Positions 36,680-46,689 of a DNA stretch of 64,000 nt are shown piece by piece; the first letter of the stretch is position 1; each line of letters begins with the position of its first letter. Below the pieces are notes generated by a model that worked only from the letters and a program-made list of their open reading frames with translations, did no database searches and was not told the DNA's origin. Both the position numbers and the translations under genes were made by a program. The DNA is taken from the NCBI GenBank assembly GCA_030280995.1, contig JASXTE010000015.1, forward strand, positions 22,960,501 through 23,024,500, in the 5' to 3' direction. The DNA comes from Hemileia vastatrix. Its lineage: Eukaryota; Basidiomycota; Pucciniomycetes; Pucciniales; Zaghouaniaceae.

Positions 36680-37813
36680 TGTTAGCCAGGCTATTCCAGG
36701 AGTCCAGTAAATGAGATGTAACTTATAAAACCTGAAAGAGTGGCTAAGAATTGTATTTAATGAATATAACTTAATATTTTATTGCATAATAAAATTATAT
36801 AAGTATTTTATTATATACAAGTGTTACATTAAATTTATTGGTTATATAAATTTTTATATACAGTTAAATTGAACATAATATAATATATTCTACAAATAAT
36901 GGCGCATTTTTATGTATTTAATAATTATAAATTTATATTTAATTAATTGAAAAACATATATTATAATTATAAGTGTAAAATTGACTTATAATATATTTAA
37001 ATTAATTATTTAAATTTATACATTAAATAACACCTTTCATATAATACTAAACAATAATTAATGACGCTTCTTTTGACCCTTAATTGTTTCAGAAAAAACC
37101 AATTAATTAATTTATACTAAATTGAGATTAATTACATGTTTTGTTGCGTCAAAGTATTTTTTGTTTCACTTAAAAATATCCTTAAATCAGACTGTACCAT
37201 CTGTTTGGAATTATTTTTCTCATAGTTCCTATGTTCCAATCTTGTTTAGTTATTCACTATTTTTACTTACTGATTTGGGAATTAATGGCGGGGAAATTGG
37301 ATTCTTAATTGGGGTTTTAATTATTTGTTTCATGTTTTTCTCTACATTGTTATGTTTCATTTACTCTTTGATATATTTGTTTTATTCTATTCTAACTATT
37401 GTATTTACAAACATAGTGGCGCTTCAGAGGACCCATTGCCTATAAAAGGGCCTTGGATAATCCCCTGTAGCATCATCACTTATTATACACTCAACAAATT
37501 AAATACTATTTTACTACGTTTATATTTTTTATTAGTAATACAATTCTAATTAAAAGTCTATATAACAAATTAAAGGTTGCTTTAAGTCTGATAGTAATTA
37601 AAAGTGTTTGCCGCGCAGAACCCTTACATTAAATAGTATTATTATTAATAAATTCTAAGTTTTTGTCATCTCTCAAAGTTGCTCGCCGTTGTTTCCCTCT
37701 TAAATAAATTAAATAGATTATTGTAATTTATTTCTTTTATTTTCCCTTGTCCTCCTCCTTCTCTCCTCCTTTTCTCCTATTTTTCTTACCTTCTTCTAGA
37801 CAACTGACCGACA
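36680..37813 (+). repeat. Solo LTR, family B
   Basis: 1134 bp, from TGTTAGCCAGG to ACTGACCGACA, flanked by ATTAT on both sides (36675-36679, 37814-37818). TATAAAAG at 37441-37448. The open frames across it are LTR artefacts. Confidence 0.93.
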
Positions 37814-38016
37814 ATTATAATGACAAAAAATTGATTTTGGATAATATTCTTGCAGCATTTTACAATTAATAATTGCATGGTAACAAATAGAGATATAATA
37901 AATTTGGGATGGATGATTTTCCATCAGACTTCATCTTCTATTTTTCAAACTCTATTTTTGGTTATTTTTGTGAGATTTTCAAGGGCTCTATGCTAATGGT
38001 AATCATATTTCTTTTT

Positions 38017-38344
38017 GGGAGGCCTTAAAGGGACCACCTTTTTGAGCAGCAACGGAGACCACCTTTCTATTTTTAGTATTAGCAGTATCCCTCACTTATG
38101 GCTTCCCTCCACTGATGATAGTGTTGGATTAGCCTTGCTTTTTCCTGCTATAAAGGTTAGTGTTAGATTTATATCATTATTTCATTCTATGGAGGTTAGC
38201 GTTAGATTACCATTACTTTTACTCATTCTTGAAGCTAGCGTTATTGCACTGGTAGCTGGTTAAGGTAAAAATAGCCAAGTGACACTAAAAATAGAAAGGT
38301 GGCCTCCGTTGCTGCTCAAAAAGGTGGTCCCTTCAAGGCCTCCC
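38017..38344. mobile_element. MITE with long TIR and 8-bp duplication (hAT-like)
   Basis: 328 bp with about 60-bp inverted ends starting GGGAGGCCTT, only two or three mismatches between arms. Flanked by TTCTTTTT on both sides (38009-38016, 38345-38352); an 8-bp duplication suits hAT, but the terminus is not the usual hAT one and the target is low complexity. A second, shattered copy follows at about 38386-40724. Confidence 0.85.
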
Positions 38345-38426
38345 TTCTTTTTTGGCTCAACTTTTGTGGTTGTCATAAATATATGTTAGTCATTTCTAAT
38401 TTTAGTGTTTTACCCCTATTAAATTA

Positions 38427-38743
38427 CACTGCGGGCAAAACTGTGTCACGTTTGCATTTCGTATGACAATGTCCCGTAATAAAACGTGACAAAGTGCGGG
38501 AGCCTATGCCATGCACAAGTTATGTGACATGAAATCACGCAACTGTCTCGCAGTACATACATCACGCACACACCGCGCGACTCAATTACGTCCCCTACAA
38601 GCAACATGCATGACATGAAGCATGGCTTGTGCGTGAAGTGTGCGAGATCAGATGTGTCGTTTCATTACGAGACATCATGTCTTGTTTTGCATGAGTGACA
38701 TTGACACGTGAAACGCAAACGTGACACAGTTTTCTCCGCAGTG
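38427..38743. mobile_element. MITE with CACTGCGG termini
   Basis: 317 bp, less AT-rich than its surroundings. Inverted ends CACTGCGG then AAAACTGTGTCACGTTTGC (two bases differ between arms), flanked by TTA (38424-38426, 38744-38746). TTA with a 3-bp duplication fits PIF/Harbinger or CACTA; undecided. Confidence 0.82.
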
Positions 38744-38839
38744 TTAGCAGTATCTCTCGCTTGTGGCTGCTCTCCACTGATGATAGTGTTAGATTACCCT
38801 TGCTTTTTCCTGCTGTAAAGGTTAGTGTTAGATACATAT

Positions 38840-39970
38840 TGTCAGCCAGGCTATTCCAGGAGCCCAGTAAATGACATGTTAACTTATAGAACCTGAAAGA
38901 GGGCATAAATTATTGCATTTGATGTATATAAATTAATATTTTATTGCATAATAAAATTATATAAGTGTTATATTAATTTTATTGTTATATAAATTATTTA
39001 TACATTTAAATTAAGCATAATATATTTTATATTCTATAAATAATGGCGCATTTTTTATGTATTTAATAATTATAAATTTATATTTAATTAATTAACAACA
39101 TATATTATAATTATAAGTGTAAAATTGACTTATAATATAATTAAATTAATTATTTAAATTTATATATTAAATAACACCTTTCATATAGTATTAAACAATA
39201 ATTAATGGCGCTTCTTTTGACCCTTAATTGTGTCAGGAAAAAATTAATTAATTTATACTAAATTGAAATTAATTACATATTTTGTTACGTCAAAATATTT
39301 TTTGTTTCACTTAAAAATCCTTAAATCAGACTGTACCATCTGTTTTGAATTATTTTTCTCATAGTTCCTATGTCCCAGGCTTGTTTAGTTATTCACTATT
39401 TTTACTTACTGATTTGGGAATTAATTGTGGGAAAATTTGATTCTTAATTGGGGTTTTTAATTATTTGTTTCATATTTTTCTCTACATTGTTATGTTTCAC
39501 TTATTCTTTTTATATTCTTGTTTCATCCTATTATAATTCTTGTATTTACAAATATAGTGGCGCTTCAGAGGACCCATTGCCTATAAAAGGGCCTTGGATA
39601 ATCCCCTGTAGCCTCATCACTTACTATACACTCAACAACTTAAATATAATTTTATATTACGTTTATATTATTTTTTATTAGTATCAAAATTCTAATTGAA
39701 ATTCTATATAACAATTAAAAGGTTGCCTTAAGTCTGATAGTGATCATAGTGTTTGCCGCGCAGAGCCCTTACCATTAAAATAATATTATTTTTTTTTAAT
39801 AAAACCTTCATTGTTGTCTCATCTCTCAAGAAAATCGTCATTGCTCCTCTTCAATAAATTAAATAATTTTAGTATATTTTATTTCTTTTATTTCTCAAAT
39901 ATCCTTTTCTCCTTGTCCTCCTCTCTTTCTTCCCTCTTTTTCCTTCCCTCTTCTAGACGACCGAGCGACA
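38840..39970 (+). repeat. Solo LTR, family B, inside a MITE
   Basis: 1131 bp from TGTCAGCCAGG to CGAGCGACA, flanked by CATAT (38835-38839, 39971-39975). TATAAAAG at 39582-39589. Confidence 0.94.
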
Positions 39971-40033
39971 CATATCGCTGTTTAAATCCATAGAGGTTAG
40001 CTTATGATTACCATTACTTTTCCTCATTCTTGA

Positions 40034-40216
40034 CACAGCGTGCAAATAGCGGGCGATTACAAAACCTCACACTAAGCAGGATTGACTCTTGTTTTAAATA
40101 CCCTGGTCTTCTCTGCCAAAAAACTACAGAAACTCCACAAAAACCAGACTTTTAAAAACACGGTCAAACCCTATGATGGGGGATTTCTGGTAATCTTCCC
40201 ATATTTGCACCCAATG
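40034..40216. mobile_element. 183-bp MITE with GTGCAAATA subterminal ends
   Basis: Ends CACAGCGTGCAAATA and, inverted, CATTGGGTGCAAATA, flanked by TGA (40031-40033, 40217-40219). The intact MITE at 38017-38344 supplies the empty site (CATTCTTGAAG). Confidence 0.75.
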
Positions 40217-40320
40217 TGAAGTTAGGGTTATTGTTCTTGTAGCTGGTTAAGGTGAAAATGTCAAAATGAGACTAAAAATAGAAAGGTGGCCTCCCAAGCA
40301 GCAAAAAAGGTGTTCACTTT

Positions 40321-40711
40321 CACTACGCACCAAGTAGGATATCCCTTATGGTGATATCTGGCGCGAGTTGGGGATATTGTAGAGAGTGACATAAGGACAG
40401 AAAAATATGTGCGGCAAAAATAAGTGTAAGAAAAATATGTGCGAAAAAGTATGTGTGAGAAAAATAAGTGTAAGAAAAATATCTTGCAACCATTGGAAAT
40501 TTTGTATTTTAATTTTTTTTCGCTTGGAAAGATGATTTTTTTTTATTTTTTTATAATTTTGTTTTTTGAGGAAAAATTCTAATGGCTGCAAACAATTTTT
40601 CTTGCACTTACTTTTCTTACATTTATTTTCCTGACCTTATGTCCCTCCCCAAAATATTGTCAACTCGTGCATGGATATCCCCATCGGGGATATCTTACTT
40701 GGTGCGTAGTG
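40321..40711. mobile_element. CACTA-type MITE, 391 bp
   Basis: Inverted ends CACTACGCACCAAGTA then GATATCCC, flanked by TTT (40318-40320, 40712-40714). The interior has alternating AAAATATGTG and AAAATAAGTG units (40405-40480). The empty site is seen at about 38325-38344. CACTA termini plus a 3-bp duplication fit the superfamily. Confidence 0.88.
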
Positions 40712-40857
40712 TTTCAAGCCTCCCATGAAAATGTTATGGTGTTACCATACTATGTACTTAGCTAGTCTCTCATCAGTATATAGTGTAGCCTCCGAGTAAC
40801 CGGAGATCTTTTCCTGGTTCTGCAAGGCATCATTCTCTACAGAAAATAAAGAAAAAA

Positions 40858-40880
40858 TGACGTCACCAGTTATATAATAG
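40858..40880 (+). promoter_or_regulatory. CRE-like TGACGTCA followed by TATATAA
   Basis: Perfect TGACGTCA (40858-40865), a bZIP/CREB-type site, a few bases before TATATAA. It precedes an unrecognised short open frame (40966-41211). Promoter function is speculative. Confidence 0.25.
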
Positions 40881-40910
40881 ACACGGCGGTCCCTATTTAT
40901 AGCTAAGCCG

Positions 40911-41085
40911 GAAAAGGTTGCGGAAATTTTGACGAAAAAAAAAAAAAGGTTCGCATAACAAAAGAATGAGTTACCTAACCAAAGGGAGTACCGTCTACCT
41001 ATCTCCAGCCCCTTTGAATGGCCAAATCATTTTTTTGGGAGAGCAAATTTTATTTTTCGTCAAAAATTCCGCAAGCTTTTTCGAC
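40911..41085. repeat. Short inverted repeat, about 30-bp arms
   Basis: GGTTGCGGAAATTTTGACGA near 40919 is matched in inverse orientation by TCGTCAAAAATTCCGCAAG near 41057. The arms enclose about 110 bp. It may be a tiny MITE; no target duplication is evident. Confidence 0.5.
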
Positions 41086-41211
41086 TTAACTACACAAAGG
41101 ATCAATGATCAGTCAAATTTACCTATAGAATGCTTTAAGGAAAGGATCATGCCCTCCTCAAGTTCAAACAAACAAGTCCGGTTGCTCCCCACTTTGACAT
41201 TATCTCCATAG

Positions 41212-41591
41212 ATTCAAAGCGGATGAAGTTTTACGGGCCGGTTATGCCAAGGAGATAAAACACCCACTCATTTACTTTCCAACTCACCATCGCTCCTGGC
41301 AAGCCTTAATCAATAAAGCCCTGCAGCCTAAATTTGGTTCAACGCCTCATCTTATCTCTGCTCTCCTCTCTTCATCTTCCACCTTTCCTAATGTAGTCCC
41401 TTTTCGTATTTTTACAGGTATATTTGACAACAATGTGCATCTCATCACCCCTGACGTCCCACTTGGCAACTCACTGATTTGTCGTGATTCCAGTGCTTTT
41501 CTATAACTTTTCACGTATTTACCTAGTTCCCATGTTTAGCTCTTTCATGCCCCTCTATGAGGTGAAGAGGCGAAAACAAAAAAAAAAAAAC
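41212..41591 (+). pseudogene. Poly(A)-tailed retroposed fragment, unidentified
   Basis: An open stretch of about 95 codons (with YFPTHHRSWQALINKALQ) ends at a TAA near 41505, followed by a tail with TTCATGCCCCTCTATGAGGTG and 13 A residues (41579-41591). The tail resembles the 3' end of the LINE at 44800-45312 (TTCATGCCCCTAGCTGGGTG), so it is probably a 5'-truncated non-LTR copy. The protein is not recognised. Confidence 0.45.
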
Positions 41592-42183
41592 CATGATTAG
41601 TATTTGAAATCCATAATGCGACGTGCGAAAATTCACCACGCCACTTTATGAAAGTATGCTCTTTAGTTTTTTCTGATTTAACGAGTTTAATGTTAAAATG
41701 GAATACCGCTGAAAATCAAGAATAAGTCTCCACTCTTCGTTAACCCGATACTCACGAGAGCAACCACAATGAAAGTGTCAGCAATGTACTACTTAGCGAG
41801 ATGAAACTTGTGATAATGTTGAGGGTGGAATACAAGAGATATAAAAATTTGATAGAGCATGATCTTGAAGCGTTGCTACCCACTACTGTGAAAAGATACC
41901 CCCATTCCGAATCTGAATTGGGATGTGGTTTACTTGACATTAATTGGATGACGACATTATGTATGGGCTGAGCAATAGAATGAAGGAACCGCTCAAAAGG
42001 AAAAACAGTAAAAAATGGATTTCGAAATCTTATAAAGCTGCGAGACAGATGCCATCCCTACCCATCCGCCAGGGTTTTATCTTCACAATAAGAACTTCCC
42101 ATTATATTATTTACTTTCGTTTACTTAATTTTCATTTTGATTTAATTTTTTGAGAATTTTGAGAATTTTTTATTACCATCAAG
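41592..42183. other. Region upstream of the endoglucanase
   Basis: The forward frame is open at about 41743-41970 (with HESNHNESVSNVLLSEMK and DLEALLPTTVKRYPHSESEL) but is not recognised and lacks a clear start. The last 60 bases are T-rich, which suits a promoter or 5' UTR of the next gene. Confidence 0.4.
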
Positions 42184-44111
42184 ATGGTTTCTGTTACTTT
42201 TATGTCATTTTTTCTATTCAGTGCTTTGGTAACTTCAAGAAGTACCACCTCCAGGTCTTCTTCCTCAACAAACTCCTCCGGGAGTCTTCCCCAACTCCTT
42301 GGAGTAAACTTAGCAGGTATGATAAAAATCTCAGCCCCAAGTTCACTTGTGTTAATAACTAAACTACCATCAAGGATTCGAGTTCGGAACTGATACGAAC
42401 GGAGGAAAAAACGGCCAAAACCAGCCTCCGCCTATCGGGCAAGTTGCTCATTTTTATAGCCAAGGAGTGAACACTTTTAGGTATGTGAAAGGCTTTGCAA
42501 TCATTTGAGTTTACTAAAAAATAATCTTCCTTTAGGATTCCAATAAGTTGGCAAAATTTGCAGGTAAATGAGATGATTATATTGCCCCTTTTTTAGTAAT
42601 GTTGCCAACAATAGTTAATATTTTTTTTCCAGCCTTCACTTAATGGCGCTTTAGATCAACAACAGGTCCGCCGAGTCAAAAGTTTCGTGGATGCTGCCCT
42701 CGCTCAAGGAGCATATGTTATTGTAGACCTGCACAATGTCAGTTAATCATTAAATTTCGTGATGCTCGAAGCATACCCATTTTTAGGTAGGGGGTGTACT
42801 TATAATTTGAAAAATCTGCGGCAATCAGTACGGTAGACGGGATGGTGTCGTGATCGGTACCAATGGTCAAGTGTCAGCAGATACTTTGGCAGGTTTTTGG
42901 GTTAAACTAGCAAAAGAATTTGCGGACCCAAGCCGTGTGCTCTTTGATCTTATGAATGAGCCTGTCAGTTAAAAGAATTTATTAATATCTTGTCTGGTTT
43001 AGCATCAAACTAATTATGATTTTGCAGCATGAAATGGGTAAGTTATGTGCATGATTGAAATAAAATCAAATGTTGAACTAATAGGCGACACATTCAAGAA
43101 TTGGGTTTATGGGTGAAAGTTCTTCAAACCGTCGTAACAACCCTGCGGAAAGCTCAAGTCACCAATGTTTTGATACTTCCTGGGTATGCAAATAACTTTA
43201 ATATTCTCTATAGATACATTACTGAATTAGATATCATGACTTCACTACGCTTATAGAGTCAATTGGTCAAGTATGTTTCGAAGATATTGATATATGCACG
43301 CTCCGCCAGTTTTTAACCAAATTTTATTTTCAGGTTTGACTACGTTTCGTGAAAGCTACATGGGTGGTTTGCGAGATATCAAAAATCCAGATGGCACCAC
43401 TGATAAATTAATTTTTGCCACACATACGGTAAGGCATAGATTATCTTGATTGATGATCATGGAGTACTGTAGCTTACCCCCACTTGCTCATGAGTTTAGT
43501 ACTTTGATGTTGACAGTTCGGGAAAATCGCGAGAATGCTCCAAAGACCATTCATCTGAACTCAATGAGGTTGCCCAGTTTCTCAAGCAGGAAAATCGACA
43601 GGTTCTTGTCACTGAATTTGGTGGTGGATCAACTCCTAGTTGTCAACCTATATTACAGAACTTTGCCAAAGCTATAGTTGCCGTCAGTCCCCCTTCCGCC
43701 ACTGGCAAGAAAAAACTTAAAGCTGATTCATTTTTTTCTATTTGAAGAATTATCCTGCCGTTCTCGGAGGAACAATGTGGGCTGCTGGATCGTTCAACGA
43801 GGTAAGTTCCAGAAAATGAGATTTATAGCTATCTGCACCAAGAGCCTAAATATTTTGTCAATTTCAGGGTTATGAATTGGTCCTAACAGCACAGAAAGGA
43901 GGTCAGAATCCAAGCGGTCAGGTGAGCCTTAACAAAAAGTTCTTTAGAATATGATTGCGAACGAGTCAAACTAAAGTTTTTGTATTGATGGATCCAGGAG
44001 GGAGGAAGCAACTGGGTAGATCAAAGCAATTGGGAAAGTGTTAAACCCTATTTTACGCATAAATCCAGTTCTTCCCCCGTTTTAAAGTCATCCTCTCACA
44101 AGAAACATTAA
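42184..44111 (+). CDS. Secreted GH5 family endo-beta-1,4-glucanase (13 exons)
   Basis: Cellulase cutting internal beta-1,4 bonds of plant cell-wall glucan; secreted. Exons: 42184-42316, 42375-42480, 42536-42563, 42633-42737, 42829-42963, 43028-43041, 43085-43183, 43257-43270, 43334-43428, 43500-43682, 43748-43801, 43868-43921, 43998-44111, giving about 377 residues. The boundary between exons 6 and 7 has an in-frame alternative (43037/43099). Signal peptide MVSVTFMSFFLFSALVTS, then a Ser-rich linker, GVNLAG, NTFRIPISWQ, VIVDLHN, the acid/base Glu in LMNEP (exon 5), LPGVNWS, THTYFDVDSSGKSREC, the nucleophile Glu in VTEFGGG (exon 10), and MWAAGSFNE. Order and spacing match GH5 subfamily 5. No stop or frameshift once the introns are removed, so probably functional. 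A very short C-terminal basic tail (SSHKKH) replaces any binding module. Confidence 0.88.
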
Positions 44112-44799
44112 TCCACAGTATTGGGGTACACTATTACATTCTCTCTTTTATTCTTTCTTTCTTACATTACAAACGGGAAACGATAGGGTTTTCATTAGGA
44201 CATGTTCAGGCGACTGTCTTATTTCCCATGTGGAATTTTGCAAGCACAAAACATCCATGTGTCTACTTCTCATGTAAAGGGTTATATTAGTACTAAAAAA
44301 TTTAAATAAATAGATATGTATGCAAATGATTCATTTTTTAACAAAAAAGAAATTACTTAAAGCGCCAAGGCATTTCGGCATGGCATCAACTTGGACGCTC
44401 TTTAAAAATTAGAAAAAGATCTGAGAGGCATATGTTATATTCTACAATATAATCCTTGCAGCTACATCTTTCTTCCACAATTTTCTCGCTAGGAATTTTT
44501 GAAGGTGAAGTTGCTTCTCAGAAATGAAGAAGACTTGGTATTCATGGTGAAACGGAAGATAGAAAATTGTTACATCACAATTTTCCAAGTTTTAAGAACG
44601 TTTACCATAGTGCAAATAAACAGCCTCTAAATCCCAAAAGAAAGCCCCAAAAAGGCAGCGGCGCCAATGAGCATGAGATTACTTGTTGTACATTTGTATT
44701 ACAGCACATTTTATTAGAGCATCTCCAGCCGTTGCAGCAAATATTCAACAGTTACTTGCACATTACTGGCAATATCAGTTACTGCATGGCACCATTCAT
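44112..44799. other. Downstream of the endoglucanase, no gene recognised
   Basis: Contains the endoglucanase 3' flank (T-rich at 44140-44165) and AT-rich sequence. The last 14 bases, ATGGCACCATTCAT, are the left target duplication of the LINE. Confidence 0.5.
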
Positions 44800-45312
44800 A
44801 CCCCAAGCGTTGCTACTCTCAAAAAATTAAGAGGAAAATTTGACCCGAATGGCATGCTTAAAACTTTGGTAGGCCTTCCCAGAGCGCATGCCACAGCTTT
44901 TTCGCAATGTCGATCAGGCCACTCTCCCCTTAACCACTACCTCTATCGCTTTAAAGCATCTCCCTCTCCCCTTTGCCATCTCTGTTCCCTATCATCTAAT
45001 GATACTCCTGAACACGTCCTTCTCCTCTGCCCCTCTCATAATGATCATCGCCGTAGCCTTTCAAAGGCAGCCCAAAAACATAAAATCCCATTTACCACCT
45101 CTAGCCTCCTCTCCCCCTTAGTTGCTAAATTTCTTGTTCTCACCGGCAGATTCCCCAAGAATATTCCCCTCTCACTGAAAACATAACATTTTGTTTCTCT
45201 CTTTATTTCCCTATTTTTCGCTCTAGTGTCCCTCTCATCATGTACCTAAATTAGTTTGCTTATATTCCTTCATGCCCCTAGCTGGGTGAGATTGTAAGAA
45301 ATAAATAAATAA
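44800..45312 (+). mobile_element. 5'-truncated non-LTR retrotransposon (LINE) 3' end
   Basis: Flanked by a 14-bp duplication ATGGCACCATTCAT (44786-44799, 45313-45326). It encodes the C-terminal end of a LINE ORF2 (TPSVATLKKLRGKFD, SQCRSGHSPLNHYLYRF, then a zinc-knuckle-like CHLCSLSSNDTPEHVLLLCP) and ends in a tail of AAATA repeats. The TAA stop is near 45186. Only the last 500 bases are present, as usual for aborted reverse transcription. Confidence 0.9.
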
Positions 45313-45326
45313 ATGGCACCATTCAT

Positions 45327-45697
45327 CACTTGTATGCAAAAAAAGTTAAGTAAACATGTTATTCAAAATATTTCTCACTCGCACAACACACATATTCATG
45401 CTCTGGTTAGGGTGATTTGGCTGCTTTCGAGGCAATGTCCACTTCATTCATACTCACTAATATTGTACCAGTACCCAAAACCAACGGGTAGTCAGTCTCG
45501 ACTGTTTCACTCGCCGGTAGGAATATATTTTTATTACTAGAGTGAACTGACCTATTGTGCCGGTACCCAACACCGACGGGTAGTCAGTCTTGCCTGTTCC
45601 ACTCTCCGGTAGGAATGAGGAACAGTCGAGTGGGTCGTGGCACACTACATACAACACTTGCCGTGTAACCTAATCTAAACTAACATTTATCATAACA
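45327..45697 (-). repeat. Copia LTR fragment with tandem repeats
   Basis: Read on the minus strand the LTR starts TGTTATGATAAATG at 45697, directly after a 15-G polypurine tract (45698-45712). It contains two about 70-bp tandem copies (about 45463-45540 and 45553-45625) sharing ACGGGTAGTCAGTCT and CCGGTAGGAAT. The other end was not found; the LINE lies beyond it. Confidence 0.6.
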
Positions 45698-45859
45698 CCC
45701 CCCCCCCCCCCCACATGGCAAGTACCCAACATCTGTAACAGTAAAATATTATGTTAACAAAAAATAATGAGAAGAAGAGAGAAAGAAAAAAATGCTTAAG
45801 TAAAATTAATTTAAAGGACAGGAAAGAAAAAAAATTAAGAGACACAAAGATCATGTAAT

Positions 45860-46329
45860 GTTTTCTAATATTGATAGGCCCTAATGGCTTCGTGAAAACA
45901 TCAGCTATTTGTTCAGTAGTCCCAACCCACATTAATTCAATTTCTTTATCAAAAATCAATTGATTTAAAAAAATAAAAATCACATTTACAGTGGTGAGTA
46001 TCTTTATTAGAAGATTGATCATTACCATTTCCAGCAGTAGTTTGATTCTTGCAATACAATTGGACAACACCCTTTAAGTTAATAAAATCCATCAACAAAT
46101 TTATAATCCACAAACCATTTTTCACACCAAAAGATAATGCCATGTACTTTGCTGTCATTGTAAAAAATGAAACCATTCTTTTTCTTCTTGCATTTCAAGA
46201 AATAGGAACACCAATAACTTTCACAACATATCCATGAGCACTTCTGTCATGTTCTCCTTACCAGCTTGCATCCGCCAAAACTTTTATTGATACATTCTCT
46301 TATAAATTCAGAGATATTTTCAGACACAC
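45860..46329 (-). pseudogene. Copia RNase H C-terminal fragment
   Basis: Minus-strand pieces in order: LADASW (near 46270), SAHGYVVKVIGVPIS, MTAKYMALSFGVKNGLWIINLLMDF (in two blocks, 46080-46170), LYCKNQTTA, and WVGTTEQIADVFTKPLGPI (near 45880-45930). The last motif is the signature end of Copia Pol. Frames change several times. The fragment is cut at 46329 by the H1 insertion. Confidence 0.82.
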
Positions 46330-46332
46330 ATT

Positions 46333-46480
46333 AGGGGGTGTCAGTTCCGGCAAATCCGCACTTAAATTAAGTGCGGATTTCAAACCAAATCAGCACTTAA
46401 ATTTTGCAAAAAAGTCACTTATTTCAAAAAAGGGTGTCAGTTATGACCTCAAATCAGCACTTTTTTCCCGTTTTTTTTCA
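46333..46480. repeat. H1 left terminus with CCGCACTTA iterons
   Basis: Within 150 bases of the tip the motif AAATC(C/A)GCACTT occurs about four times in both orientations (near 46352, 46368 inverted, 46388, 46452). The right end (52945-53128) holds about six more. Likely binding sites for the transposase or its SANT partner. Confidence 0.7.
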
Positions 46481-46689
46481 CAACCACATTTTGGCCACAA
46501 AACATCCCTTCCTTTCTTACCCCATCCCTGTAACATGTGACACACTGACCTTCCTCGCTACCTACCCATCAATCCTCGGCACACACCCCTTCCTGACATT
46601 TTCAATATTTTGACCAGGCATGTTTACATTCTTTTTTACTTATTTCTTCTACTTTTTAATCTTTTTTCTTGTTATGTGCCAGTTTCATA

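Larger units (their letters stand above)
38386..40724. mobile_element. Second copy of the hAT-like MITE, split by four insertions
   Basis: Segments 38386-38426, 38744-38839, 39971-40033, 40217-40320 and 40712-40724 align in order with 38017-38344 (for example CCACTGATGATAGTGTTAGA, GCTGGTTAAGGT, ACTAAAAATAGAAAGGTGGC). Between them sit a 317-bp MITE, a solo LTR, a 183-bp MITE and a 391-bp MITE, each with its own target duplication. The left end is truncated. Confidence 0.8.

Noticed and set aside
38015..38263. 82-codon open frame
   Set aside because: It lies wholly within a MITE and begins in its terminal repeat.
38595..38906. 103-codon minus-strand frame
   Set aside because: It spans the boundary of two MITEs and a solo LTR, so it is chimeric.
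41752..41940. 62-codon minus-strand frame upstream of the endoglucanase
   Set aside because: No recognisable features; the opposite strand is equally open.
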